This document shows positions 18,002 to 26,348 of a DNA stretch of 64,000 nt, piece by piece. A program made the translations under genes and the position numbers. The notes beneath the pieces were generated by a model that did not search any database, was not told where the DNA came from, and saw only the letters and a program-made list of their open reading frames with translations. Source of the DNA: Halalkalicoccus jeotgali B3 (GTDB taxonomy: Archaea; Halobacteriota; Halobacteria; Halobacteriales; Halalkalicoccaceae); assembly GCF_000196895.1 (NCBI RefSeq), contig NC_014297.1, forward strand, positions 248,001 through 312,000, written 5' to 3'. Positions within the stretch are counted from its first letter, which is position 1, and the number at the start of each line of letters is the position of its first letter.

Positions 18002-18900
18002 TCAGACGAACTCGCCCTCGCTTTCGGATCTCGTCGGGTCCTCGTCGAACTTCTCGGCGACGGTCTCTAGGGTCGTGAACTCCACGCCGTCGTGGCCCTT
18101 CATGTATTCGATGAACCCCTCCAAAAGCGGGATCATCTGTGGGCGACCGTGGACGTCGGGGTGGATGGTGAGCGTGTAGACGCCAGCGCCGCGGCGCTCG
18201 TAGAGGTAGTCGAAGTGGGCCTCGTAGAGCTCCTCGTAGATCATCTTCGGGCTTGTATAGCCGTTGTTGTAGTTGGGCTGTTTCATAAAGAGCATCGGCG
18301 GGACGTCGTCGCGATACCACGAGATGGGGATCTCGACGACGTCGGTTTGCTGGCCGTACTCGTAGGGGTGCATCCACGTCTCGGCGGGTTTGTCGTAGTC
18401 GATCGACTCCCAGCTGTCGCCGATACGCATGTACAGCGGCTCGAAGTCGCTCTCCATCAGGCTGCTGTCGTAGCGAAAGCCGTACTCCTCGACGAGTTCG
18501 GGCGTGTTCTCGCTGTACTCCCACCAGCTCGCGCGGTGGCCGACCGGCTTCTCGCCGGTGAGGTCCTCGACGAGACCGATCGACTTCGCGAGGATGGTCT
18601 CTTCCTGCTCGCGCGTGAGGTCGGTCGGGTTCTCGTGGGTGTAGCCGTGGACGCCGATCTCGTGACCGGCGTCCGCCACCGCACCGATCTCCTCCTCGAA
18701 GGTCTCGATGGTGTGGCCCGGGACGTACCACGAGGTGTCGATCCCGGCGTTCTCGAAGACCTGCAACATGCGCGGGATGCCCTCATTCCCGGCGAGCAAC
18801 CCCGGGTGAGGTCAGAGGGCGAGTCGTGGGCGCTGTAGGTGCCCAGCCATCCCGCGACGCAATCCACGTCGATCCCGATCGCGACGTCTATGTCTCCCAT
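18002..18900 (-). pseudogene. Polysaccharide deacetylase with a frameshift
   Basis: The gene begins MGDIDVAIGIDVDCVAGWLG at 18900 and continues in another frame from about 18799 (LLAGNEGIPRMLQVFENAG) to 18002. One missing base in the C4 run at 18800-18803 (plus strand) breaks it; adding one G on the coding strand restores TRGLLAGNEG. The NodB-type carbohydrate esterase fold shows the early Asp pair (DVDC) and the metal histidines in HGYTHEN. Without the 5' part the catalytic Asp is lost. Relatives act on peptidoglycan or small N-acyl/carbamoyl substrates. It could be a true pseudogene, a phase-variable tract or a sequencing error. Confidence 0.75.
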
Positions 18901-19010
18901 TGTGATCCTCCGTTCGGGGCGTCGACGCACAGTCACATAGTAGTACCCGCACGATCTCGCCCCGAGGCAATCTCAACACTTTAACTGTCCGAGACCGTAC
19001 GAATAGGTAC

Positions 19011-19889
19011 ATGGAGTGGAAAACGGACTGGGGGCTTCGCGGGCGCATGGCTTTTACCATGTTCCTGCTCTTTGCCCTCTACTTGGTGTTCGCTGCGGTC
19101 GTCGCCGCCTACCTCGGCGGCGGAGCGATCACGATGCTGGTGTTCATGGGTGGCTTCTCGCTGGTACAGTACTTCTTTAGCGACAAGCTCACCCTCTGGA
19201 GCATGGGGGCCCACGAGGTCAGCGAGGACGAATACCCCCAGCTACACGATGCGGTAACTCGCCTCTCGCGGCAGGCCGACCTGCCCAAACCGACCGTCGC
19301 GGTCACGGACTCGCGGGTTCCGAACGCGTTTGCGACCGGGCGCAACCAGAAGAACGCCGTCGTCTGCGTGACGACCGGAATCATGGACACGCTCGACGGG
19401 GAGGAACTCGAAGGCGTCCTTGCTCACGAACTCGCCCACATCAAGAACCGCGATATGATGGTGATGACGGTCGCTTCCTTCCTCTCGACGCTCGCCTTCA
19501 TTGTCGTCCGGTGGGGCTGGCTGTTCAGCGGCGGGGGCGACAGTAGGAACCAGGCGCCCGTCTGGGTGGCGATCGTCGTCTCGCTTCTGGTGTGGGTAAT
19601 CAGCTTCCTGCTGATCCGCGCGCTCTCGCGCTATCGCGAGTACACCGCCGACCGCGGGGCGGCCATGATCACGGGCAAGCCCTCGGCGCTGGCCTCGGCG
19701 CTGATGAAAATCTCTGGGCGCATGGACCGGGTGCCGAAGGAGGACCTGCGCGAGGAGGCCGAGATGAACGCGTTTTTCATCATCCCGATCAACAAGGGTT
19801 TCGTCGGCCGGATCGCGAGCACGCACCCGCCGACCGAAAAGCGCATCGAGCGACTGCGCGATCTCGAACGCGAACTCGCGACCGCCTGA
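19011..19889 (+). CDS. htpX: HtpX-type membrane zinc metalloprotease
   Basis: A 292-residue M48B protease with two N-terminal and two central membrane segments. The zinc site is HELAHIKNRD (about residues 139-148), with the third ligand in YREYTADRGAAM. It degrades damaged or misfolded membrane proteins in stress. A TTTAA element about 30 bases upstream of the ATG could be the promoter. The next gene, a PspAB-like protein, follows after 48 bases, a pairing seen elsewhere in membrane stress systems. Confidence 0.9.
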   Translation: MEWKTDWGLRGRMAFTMFLLFALYLVFAAVVAAYLGGGAITMLVFMGGFSLVQYFFSDKLTLWSMGAHEVSEDEYPQLHDAVTRLSRQADLPKPTVAVTDSRVPNAFATGRNQKNAVVCVTTGIMDTLDGEELEGVLAHELAHIKNRDMMVMTVASFLSTLAFIVVRWGWLFSGGGDSRNQAPVWVAIVVSLLVWVISFLLIRALSRYREYTADRGAAMITGKPSALASALMKISGRMDRVPKEDLREEAEMNAFFIIPINKGFVGRIASTHPPTEKRIERLRDLERELATA

Positions 19890-19937
19890 TCGACCACGGA
19901 CCTCAACGCCTTTACTTTTGGTATCCCATCGTTCGAT

Positions 19938-20543
19938 ATGGGTATCATGGACACCATCCGCGCCGTCTTCGGCAACAGCGCGGAACACGACGCCACCCGC
20001 GAGGCCGACCCCGAGGACCTCTTCGGGATGAGCACGGCCTACATCACCATGGAGGCCGATCTCGACTACCCGAACGAGGGTACCGCGGCGCTCTGTTTCT
20101 CCAGTGTCGACAGCACGGACTTCGAGGACACCCTCATGGAGGTGCGGGACATCCTCGAGGCCGGCGAGGCCGAGACCGGGACGACGGCCTCGATCCGCAT
20201 GGACCAGCAGGGCTATCACTGGGTCGTCCTCGCGGACTCGGACCCCGAGGATCTCGTTACGAGTATCCACTTCGCCGCGGATACGTTCATCGAGCGGGGC
20301 TACGGCTCGCGGCTGCTTGCGGCGCTGTTCACTTTCGAAAACGGCTCGCGATACGTCTACTGGGTCTACTCCTTCCGACGGGGTGCGTACTATCCCTTCG
20401 CGCCCATCCGCGGGCGCGAGCGCGACCAGTCCGTCGAGTTCAAACTCCAGAGCGTTCTGGACGGGGAACTCGGCGTCGAGGACGATACGGACTACTGGTA
20501 CCCGCTGTGGCCCGACTCTCCCGAGAAGCATCCCTGGGACTAA
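19938..20543 (+). CDS. pspAB: PspA-associated protein PspAB-like
   Basis: A 201-residue soluble acidic protein beginning MGIMDTIRAVFGNSAEHDA and containing DLFGMSTAYITMEADL, IRMDQQGYHWVVLAD, RYVYWVYSFRRGAYYPFAP and a proline/tryptophan end. This fits the PspAB family found with phage-shock-type membrane stress genes, often beside HtpX. Biochemical function is not known. The location directly after htpX supports co-regulation in envelope stress. Confidence 0.75.
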   Translation: MGIMDTIRAVFGNSAEHDATREADPEDLFGMSTAYITMEADLDYPNEGTAALCFSSVDSTDFEDTLMEVRDILEAGEAETGTTASIRMDQQGYHWVVLADSDPEDLVTSIHFAADTFIERGYGSRLLAALFTFENGSRYVYWVYSFRRGAYYPFAPIRGRERDQSVEFKLQSVLDGELGVEDDTDYWYPLWPDSPEKHPWD

Positions 20544-20597
20544 TCCTCGTTTTTGAACGTTCGTCTCCGAGTGTGCCGTATCCGATTCCCCTCCCGC

Positions 20598-20615
20598 GCT
20601 TTCACTTCCACCCTC
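20598..20615 (+). repeat. Copy of the CTTTCAyTTyCACC intergenic motif
   Basis: GCTTTCACTTCCACCCTCC lies between pspAB and radA. Closely matching stretches occur at 28431-28445 and 54121-54137, always outside genes. It may be a remnant or module of a dispersed haloarchaeal intergenic repeat. Confidence 0.4.
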
Positions 20616-20627
20616 CTGTTAACGAGC

Positions 20628-20635
20628 GTTTATAC
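20628..20635 (+). promoter_or_regulatory. TATA box of radA
   Basis: GTTTATAC is centred about 27 bases before the radA ATG, the standard archaeal TATA position for a leaderless message. It is the clearest promoter match in this part of the window. Confidence 0.6.
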
Positions 20636-20658
20636 GGGTATAGGCACAAGGTGGGAGT

Positions 20659-21693
20659 ATGGCAGCAGACTCAGACCTCGAAGACCTCCCCGGCGTCGGT
20701 CCCGCGACCGCCGAGAAACTCCTCGATAACGGCTACGACACCTATACGAGCCTCGCGGTCGCCAGCCCCGCCGAGCTATCGAACACGGCCGACGTCGGCG
20801 AGTCGAGCGCCGGCGACATCATTCGGGCCGCCCGGAATGCCGCCGACGTCGGCGGGTTCGAGACCGGGTCGACGGTGCTCGAACGGCGCGAACGGATCGG
20901 CAAGCTCTCCTGGCAGATCCCCGAGGTCGACGAGATGCTCGGCGGCGGCGTCGAGACCCAGTCGATCACCGAGGTCTACGGCGAGTTCGGTGCCGGCAAG
21001 TCCCAGGTCACTCATCAGCTCGCGGTCAACGTCCAGCTCCCTCGCGAACAGGGCGGCCTCGAAGGCAGCGCGATCTTCATCGACTCGGAAGACACCTTCC
21101 GCCCCGAGCGGATCGACGACATGGTCCGCGGGCTCGAGGATGACGTCATCGCCGCGACCCTCGAGCACCGCGAGATCGAGGGCGGGCCCAACGACGAGGC
21201 CGCACTCGACGTGCTCGTCGAGGACGTCCTCGATAAGATCCACGTCGCGAAGGCGTTCAACTCGAACCACCAGATGCTGCTGGCCGAGAAGGCGAAGGAA
21301 CTCGCCGGCGAGAGCGAGGACACCGAGTGGCCAGTTCGACTGGTCTGTGTCGACTCGCTGACCGCGCACTTCCGCGCGGAGTACGTGGGCCGTGGCCAGC
21401 TCGCAGAACGCCAGCAGAAGCTCAACAAACACCTCCACGACCTCTCGCGGATCGCCGACCTCTACAACACCGCGATCCTCGTGACCAACCAGGTCGCCTC
21501 GAACCCCGATTCGTTCTTCGGCGACCCGACCCAGCCCATTGGTGGCAATATCCTCGGTCACAAGTCCACCTTCCGGATGTACCTCCGCAAGTCGAAGGGC
21601 AACAAGCGGATCGTCCGCCTCGTGGACGCGCCGAACCTCGCCGACGGCGAGTCGGTTATGCGCGTCGAGGGTGCGGGTCTGAAGCCCGAGTAA
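20659..21693 (+). CDS. radA: DNA repair and recombination protein RadA
   Basis: A 344-residue RecA/Rad51-family recombinase that forms filaments on single-stranded DNA and drives strand exchange. An N-terminal helix-hairpin-helix region ([40 protein letters not shown]) precedes the ATPase core with Walker [10 protein letters not shown] (about residue 110), LRPER-like TFRPERI and Walker [12 protein letters not shown]. The L2 loop is [21 protein letters not shown]. The length and all motifs are typical, with no intein. Confidence 0.95.
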   Translation: MAADSDLEDLPGVGPATAEKLLDNGYDTYTSLAVASPAELSNTADVGESSAGDIIRAARNAADVGGFETGSTVLERRERIGKLSWQIPEVDEMLGGGVETQSITEVYGEFGAGKSQVTHQLAVNVQLPREQGGLEGSAIFIDSEDTFRPERIDDMVRGLEDDVIAATLEHREIEGGPNDEAALDVLVEDVLDKIHVAKAFNSNHQMLLAEKAKELAGESEDTEWPVRLVCVDSLTAHFRAEYVGRGQLAERQQKLNKHLHDLSRIADLYNTAILVTNQVASNPDSFFGDPTQPIGGNILGHKSTFRMYLRKSKGNKRIVRLVDAPNLADGESVMRVEGAGLKPE

Positions 21694-21739
21694 TCCGAGC
21701 GCCCGACGGGTTTGTCCGTCACCGGCGCCTTCGGCTCGT

Positions 21740-22057
21740 ATGGGTCACGAGATAACCTTAGAATGGCCGGGCGATCGGGTCGAGACGTTTTCCGTCGAGC
21801 GAAACGAGACGATCCTCGAAGCCGCGGCTCGCGTCGGGATCCGTCTGCCGTACGACTGTCGCAGCGGCACCTGTGCGGAGTGTGTCGGACAAGTCCTCGA
21901 AGGGAGTATCGAACACCGCAGGATGCCCCGGGCGCTCGAAGAGTCGGACAGAAGAGAGGGATACGCGCTCCTGTGTATCGCGGTGCCGCGCGAGGACTGT
22001 CGCATTCGAACGGGATCGCGACTCAAGGCCGAACTCGGGTCGAGCCCGTGGGGTTAA
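21740..22057 (+). CDS. Plant-type [2Fe-2S] ferredoxin
   Basis: A 105-residue ferredoxin with the cluster motif CRSGTCAEC and a fourth cysteine in LLCIAVP. The core before it (ETILEAAARVGIRLPYDC) is standard. It lacks the long acidic N-terminal domain of the main halophilic ferredoxin and is more basic than its neighbours, so it is probably a specialised electron carrier, for instance for a reductase or desaturase. It is convergent with sufU and overlaps its end by four bases. Confidence 0.85.
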   Translation: MGHEITLEWPGDRVETFSVERNETILEAAARVGIRLPYDCRSGTCAECVGQVLEGSIEHRRMPRALEESDRREGYALLCIAVPREDCRIRTGSRLKAELGSSPWG

Positions 22058-22473
22058 TCCTCGGTCGTCGTTTTATCGAGGTCCTTTTGTCCTTGGTGAA
22101 TCTCCGCGCCGTCCTGTACCACTTTCTCGGCGAGGACGGCACACTTGATGCGCATCGGGCTGATCTCGATTCCGAGCATCTCGGTGATGTCGTCGCGATC
22201 CATCTCGGCCAGTTCCTCTAGATTCATCCCCGGTAGCTTCTGGGTCAGCAGGCTCGCGCTGGCCTGACTGATCGCACAGCCGTCGCCAGAGAAGGCGACG
22301 TACTCGATGGTTTCGCCGTCGTCTTCGAGGTTGACGTCGACCCTGATCTCGTCGCCACACATCGGGTTCTCGCCGACGTGTGAGAAGGTGGGGTCCTCGA
22401 GCTCGCCGTAGTTCCGGGGGTTCTTGTAGTGATCGAGGATCTGCTCGCGATACATATCCGATCCCATGCTCAT
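22054..22473 (-). CDS. sufU: SufU/IscU-type Fe-S scaffold or sulfur-transfer protein
   Basis: A 139-residue protein with three conserved cysteines: NPMCGDE, GDGCAISQAS and MRIKCAVLA. The N-terminus MYREQILDHYKNPRNYG is a family signature. Its long linker between the second and third cysteine and the SufU-like sequence favour a role receiving sulfur from SufS rather than being a classical IscU scaffold. The start is taken at MSMGSDMYR (22473). sufS lies two genes away on the same strand. Confidence 0.9.
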   Translation of the reverse strand: MSMGSDMYREQILDHYKNPRNYGELEDPTFSHVGENPMCGDEIRVDVNLEDDGETIEYVAFSGDGCAISQASASLLTQKLPGMNLEELAEMDRDDITEMLGIEISPMRIKCAVLAEKVVQDGAEIHQGQKDLDKTTTED

Positions 22474-22518
22474 AGTGCGATCGAGTACGGGAGTGGCCGG
22501 CAAAAGGGTTCCGCAGGG

Positions 22519-23721
22519 CTATCTGAGCGCGTAGACGCTCCCGTCGGTGCTGCCGACGTACAGCGCCCCGTCGACCACCGCCGGCGAGGAGAACGTCACC
22601 GGGCCGATCGACAGGCTCCACTGGTTGGTCCCCTCGGCGGCGTCGAGCGCGTAGACGCTGCCCTCGCGGTTGGCGACGTAGACCCGCTCGCCCGCGACCG
22701 TCGGCGAGGACCAGACCTCCCCGCCGGTCTGGAATCGCCACAGCTGTTCGCCCGATTCGGCATCGAACGCGTAGACGTTGCCGTCGCGGTTGGCGGCGTA
22801 GACGGTTCCGCCGACGACCGCCGGCCCCGAACCGGTCCAATCACCCGTTTCGACTCGCCATCGCTGTTCGCCCGAGGCGGCGTCCAGCGCGTAGAACCCG
22901 CCACCCCTGTCGCCGACGAAGACGGTCCCCTCGGAGACGGCGGACGGTCCCTCGAACTCCCCCGCCCCCTCGACGGTCCATAGCTCCTCGCCGGTCGCGG
23001 CGTCGAGCGCGTAGAAGACGCCGTCGAAACTCCCGACGAAGACCGACCCACCGTCTACTGCGGGACTCGCGACGACCTCCGCGCCGGTCCCGGCCCGCCA
23101 CTCGTCGCCGCCGAGCGCGTAGACGTTGCCGTCGTCACAGCCGATGTATAGCGTGCCGTCGACGATCGCCGGCGACGAGCCCACGTCGTCGTCCGTCTCG
23201 AAGCGCTCGGCCTCCGTGCCGTCCTCAAGTGCGAGTGCGTGAACCCCGTCCTCGAACCCGCCGACGTAGGCGAACTCGTCCTCGATCCCGACCGACGAGA
23301 AGACGTTCCCGCCCGCGTCGAACGTCCAGACCTCCTCGCCGGAGTCCGTTCCGAGTGCGTACAGCGTGTCGTCGTAGCTGCCGACGTAGACCACGCCCTC
23401 GAAGACGGTCGGCGAGGCGTAGATCGCTCCGCCAGTCTCGACCGTCCAGGCGACCGCGGGATCGTCGGGACCGCTCGCGTCGGACAGCGCGCCCGTGTTC
23501 GCGACGTCGGCGCGGTAGGTCGGCCACCCCGTCGGGGACGAAGCGTTTCCGTCGTCGTCCCCGCCCCCGTCGAGCGTGTCCTCGCCACTCGACGACCCGT
23601 TCGATCCGTTCGACCCGTTCGGGTCCGACCCGCCCGTATCGGTACAGCCGGCGATCCCGTAGAGCGCGCCGGCCCCGAGCGCCGAGAGCACTCGCCGCCG
23701 CCCCGGGTTCGTCCCGTCCAT
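22519..23721 (-). CDS. PQQ-like beta-propeller lipoprotein
   Basis: A 400-residue exported protein. It starts MDGTNPGRRRVLSALGAG and has a lipobox ending in C26, so it is a Tat lipoprotein. A Gly/Ser/Asn linker leads to about eight repeats of the type YALDAATGEELW...ASPTVFEGVVYVGS, which fold as a beta-propeller. Similar proteins occur as outer-face scaffolds or PQQ-dehydrogenase-like proteins; no dehydrogenase residues are evident here, so the function is open. It is located between sufU and the highly charged exported protein gene. Confidence 0.85.
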   Translation of the reverse strand: MDGTNPGRRRVLSALGAGALYGIAGCTDTGGSDPNGSNGSNGSSSGEDTLDGGGDDDGNASSPTGWPTYRADVANTGALSDASGPDDPAVAWTVETGGAIYASPTVFEGVVYVGSYDDTLYALGTDSGEEVWTFDAGGNVFSSVGIEDEFAYVGGFEDGVHALALEDGTEAERFETDDDVGSSPAIVDGTLYIGCDDGNVYALGGDEWRAGTGAEVVASPAVDGGSVFVGSFDGVFYALDAATGEELWTVEGAGEFEGPSAVSEGTVFVGDRGGGFYALDAASGEQRWRVETGDWTGSGPAVVGGTVYAANRDGNVYAFDAESGEQLWRFQTGGEVWSSPTVAGERVYVANREGSVYALDAAEGTNQWSLSIGPVTFSSPAVVDGALYVGSTDGSVYALR

Positions 23722-24144
23722 GGGCACCCCATCACGGCGGGCGGACCTGAGCGTTTCGATCAGCCGGCAGAACGACAAAAAGTGTACACTACTTCCGTCG
23801 ACCGGGACGTATCCTTACTTCACAGCGGCGATGATCGGTGCACGATGGCGATACATCATGGACAACACCTCGTGCTTCCGCCCGTTCTTTCGGCCTCGTC
23901 GGGTACGCTGACCCACTTTCTCGATTTCGACCGACACTATCGATCTTCCATCTCCCGTCCCCATTGGGGCCTCACTCCCCGTAGCCACTATCTCCGTCGC
24001 TCGCCGAATCAGTCATCGGTTCGTCAATACTGTCTTTCATCCATAATCAATATATACATATTTTGAAATATATATCTTTAGTCATATCAGATAGATTTAT
24101 CTCTCATCCGACAGTCGTTCCAATCGCTCCGGGGGGAGCAACAG
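23722..24144. other. AT-rich intergenic region before the charged exported protein
   Basis: About 420 bases without a convincing gene. GC-rich at first, it becomes very AT-rich at 24040-24100, with runs such as CAATATATACATATTTTG and AAATATATATC that form an imperfect dyad. TTTAT at about 24095 is 48 bases before the next ATG. This looks like a strong promoter/operator region. Confidence 0.5.
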
Positions 24145-24846
24145 ATGACAGACGAGAGTGACTCACACGACGGCCAGCGAACGCGACGAACCGTGCTGAA
24201 AGCAACCGGACTGGCGGCGACCGGTCTGGTCGGGTTCTCCGGCGTCGGTGCGGCCCACGGGGGCCACGACGACGATGACAAGGAGCGGAAAGACCCGTAC
24301 TTCCGGGGTTTCCGACACGGCTATCACGGCGAGAAAAAGCGAAAACGCCACGGTAAAGGCTACCACGACGGATACGACTTCGGGACGAAGAAACGCCGCC
24401 GACACAAACACTACGACCTGAACCTCGAAGCGTACTACGACGGGTTCCGAGCCGGGTACTTCGACAAGAAAAAACACACCAAGAACACGGGCTACCGGGA
24501 GGGATACGAACACGGCAAGAGGAAAGCCAAGAAGCACCGGAAGAACGGTGGGAAAAAGCGCCGTGGCGGTCGGAACGATCACGACGGGAAACGGAAGGGT
24601 CGTGACAAGGACGACCATGATCACGATCACGACCGGAAGCGAAAGGATCGGGACAAGGACGATCACCACCACGACCACGACGATGACGACCGCAAACGCC
24701 GTCGCAGGGACGACGACGATGACGACGACGGAAAGCGAAAACGTCGCCGTCGAAAGGACCGCGACCGTGACCACGATCACGACGATGACGACGACAGGAA
24801 GCGAAAACGCCGCGACCGGGAACGGGACGGGAAAAAGGACGACTAA
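24145..24846 (+). CDS. Exported His/Lys/Arg/Asp-rich low-complexity protein
   Basis: A 233-residue protein with a Tat signal (R14-R15, hydrophobic core, cleavage near GAAHGG). The mature N-terminal half repeats glycine-aromatic units: YFRGFRHGYHGE, GYHDGYDFG, YYDGFRAGYFD, GYREGYEHGKR. The second half is almost entirely Lys, Arg, Asp, His and Gly in alternating blocks (for example DRKRKDRDKDDHHHDHDDDD). Such a lysine/arginine load is very unusual for an extracellular haloarchaeal protein. Metal or polyanion binding is conceivable. No family is recognised. Confidence 0.75.
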   Translation: MTDESDSHDGQRTRRTVLKATGLAATGLVGFSGVGAAHGGHDDDDKERKDPYFRGFRHGYHGEKKRKRHGKGYHDGYDFGTKKRRRHKHYDLNLEAYYDGFRAGYFDKKKHTKNTGYREGYEHGKRKAKKHRKNGGKKRRGGRNDHDGKRKGRDKDDHDHDHDRKRKDRDKDDHHHDHDDDDRKRRRRDDDDDDDGKRKRRRRKDRDRDHDHDDDDDRKRKRRDRERDGKKDD

Positions 24847-24877
24847 CTCGATCGTCCCGACGGTTACCGCCTGAGCG

Positions 24878-24895
24878 CCCGCCACCGATGGCGGG
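24878..24895. terminator. Hairpin between convergent genes
   Basis: CCCGCCA and TGGCGGG form a perfect 7-bp stem with a 4-base loop (CCGA). It lies between the charged-protein gene and the convergent sufS end. No T-run follows, so terminator function is uncertain; archaeal termination usually depends on T-tracts. Confidence 0.35.
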
Positions 24896-24951
24896 TTCCC
24901 CGTCGAGAACCGAACTCGGGAGACCCCTTCTGGCGACGGTATCCCGGTCGA

Positions 24952-26199
24952 TCAGGCGAACAACTGCCGCGCGTCGTCGACCGCCTCGACCAGTCGATCG
25001 ATCTCCTCGCGGGTGTTGTAGATGTAGAAGGAGGCCCGTGCGGAGGCCGCAGTACCGAGAACGTCGTGCAGCGGCTGGGTGCAGTGATCGCCCGCCCGGA
25101 TCGCCACCGCGTGATCGTTCATGATCGAGGCCAGATCGTGGGCGTGAACGCCGTTGAGGTTGAAGCCGACGAGTCCGCCGCGGTTTTCGGCCTTTTGGGG
25201 CCCGTAGATCTCGATGTCGTCGAATTCCGTGAGGCGCTCTAAGGCGTACTCCGTCACCCATTCCTCGTGGGCCTGAACCCGCTCCATGCCGATCCCCTCC
25301 AAGTACTCGACCGCGCGTTCGAGTGCGATCCCCTGGGCGATCAGGGGGGTGCCCGCCTCGTACTTCCAAGGCAGGTCGTTCCACTTCGCGCCCTCGAAGG
25401 TGACTTTCTTGATCATGTCGCCGCCATAGAGGAACGGCTCCATCTCCTCTAAGATCGCCTTCTTGCCGTAGAGACAGCCGATACCCGTGGGACCGGCCAT
25501 CTTGTGACCCGAAAAGGCGTAGAAATCCGCGTCGATCGCCTCGACGTCGACGGGGCGGTTCGGAACGGCTTGCGCGCCGTCGACGAAGATGAGCGCGTCC
25601 TGTTCGTGGGCGAGGTCGGCGAGTTCCTCGACGGGGTTGATCGTCCCGAGGGCGTTCGAGACGTGGACGACCGAGACCATCCGGGTGTCCGGGCCGATCA
25701 GATCGCGGGCGTGGTCCATGTCGAGTTCGCCCTCCTCGGTGATCCCGATGTAGCGCACCGTCGCGCCGGTCCTCTTTGCGATCTGCTGCCAGGTGACGAG
25801 CGAGGCGTGGTGTTCCATCTCCGTGAGGACGACCTCGTCGCCCTCGCCCAACTCGTTCAGCCCCCACGCGTAAGCGACGAGGTTCTCGGCTTCGGTGGTG
25901 TTTTTCGTAAATACCATCTCCTCGCGCCCGCCCGAGGCGCCGACGAAGTTCGCGAGCGTGTCGTGGGCCTCCTCGTAAGCGATCGAAGCCTCCTGGCTCA
26001 AGTGGTGGATCCCGCGGTGGACGTTCGCGTTCGTTTCCCGGTAGTAGTCGCCGATCGCGTCGATCACTTGGTTCGGCGTCTGTGTGGTGGCGGCGTTGTC
26101 GAGGTAGACCAACTGGTTGCTGTCGAACTCCCGTTCGAGGATCGGGAAGTCCTCCCGGACGCGCTCGACGTCGAGCGGCGCGGATTCCTGAATGCCCAT
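24952..26199 (-). CDS. sufS: Cysteine desulfurase SufS
   Basis: A 415-residue PLP enzyme that takes sulfur from cysteine for Fe-S cluster assembly. It starts LDVERVREDFPILEREFDSNQLVYLDNAATTQTP, typical of group II desulfurases. The PLP lysine is in FSGHKMAGPTGIGCLYGKK, and the catalytic-cysteine loop near the C-terminus appears as GDHCTQPLHD followed by SARASFYIYNTREEIDRL. It is in line with sufU but separated by the propeller gene and an opposing gene, so the Suf genes are dispersed here. Confidence 0.9.
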   Translation of the reverse strand: MGIQESAPLDVERVREDFPILEREFDSNQLVYLDNAATTQTPNQVIDAIGDYYRETNANVHRGIHHLSQEASIAYEEAHDTLANFVGASGGREEMVFTKNTTEAENLVAYAWGLNELGEGDEVVLTEMEHHASLVTWQQIAKRTGATVRYIGITEEGELDMDHARDLIGPDTRMVSVVHVSNALGTINPVEELADLAHEQDALIFVDGAQAVPNRPVDVEAIDADFYAFSGHKMAGPTGIGCLYGKKAILEEMEPFLYGGDMIKKVTFEGAKWNDLPWKYEAGTPLIAQGIALERAVEYLEGIGMERVQAHEEWVTEYALERLTEFDDIEIYGPQKAENRGGLVGFNLNGVHAHDLASIMNDHAVAIRAGDHCTQPLHDVLGTAASARASFYIYNTREEIDRLVEAVDDARQLFA

Positions 26200-26348
26200 T
26201 GATAGCCGAAAGGGGTTCGAGAAAGAACATTCCTTCGGTCCACACGGGGTGACGTAACCGGATCCGGTTCACGCATCCGTCAACGACGATCTCCCCTCTA
26301 TGAGATAAGTTTCCATACCATTACTATCCTTCCGGTGTAGGAGGGTAC

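Noticed and set aside
23720-23911. 63-codon ORF after the propeller gene
   Set aside because: Arg/Phe/Ser-rich with no acidic bias and no recognisable pattern.
24590-24846. Possible tandem repeat or CRISPR-like array
   Set aside because: The short units encode imperfect K/R/D/H blocks, have no constant repeat length or spacers, and lie in one open frame.
24163-24885. Val-rich opposite-strand ORF across the charged exported protein
   Set aside because: Its continuous valine tracts are the antisense of Asp/His codons. The plus strand has a full Tat signal, so it is the more believable gene, although only experiment can settle it.
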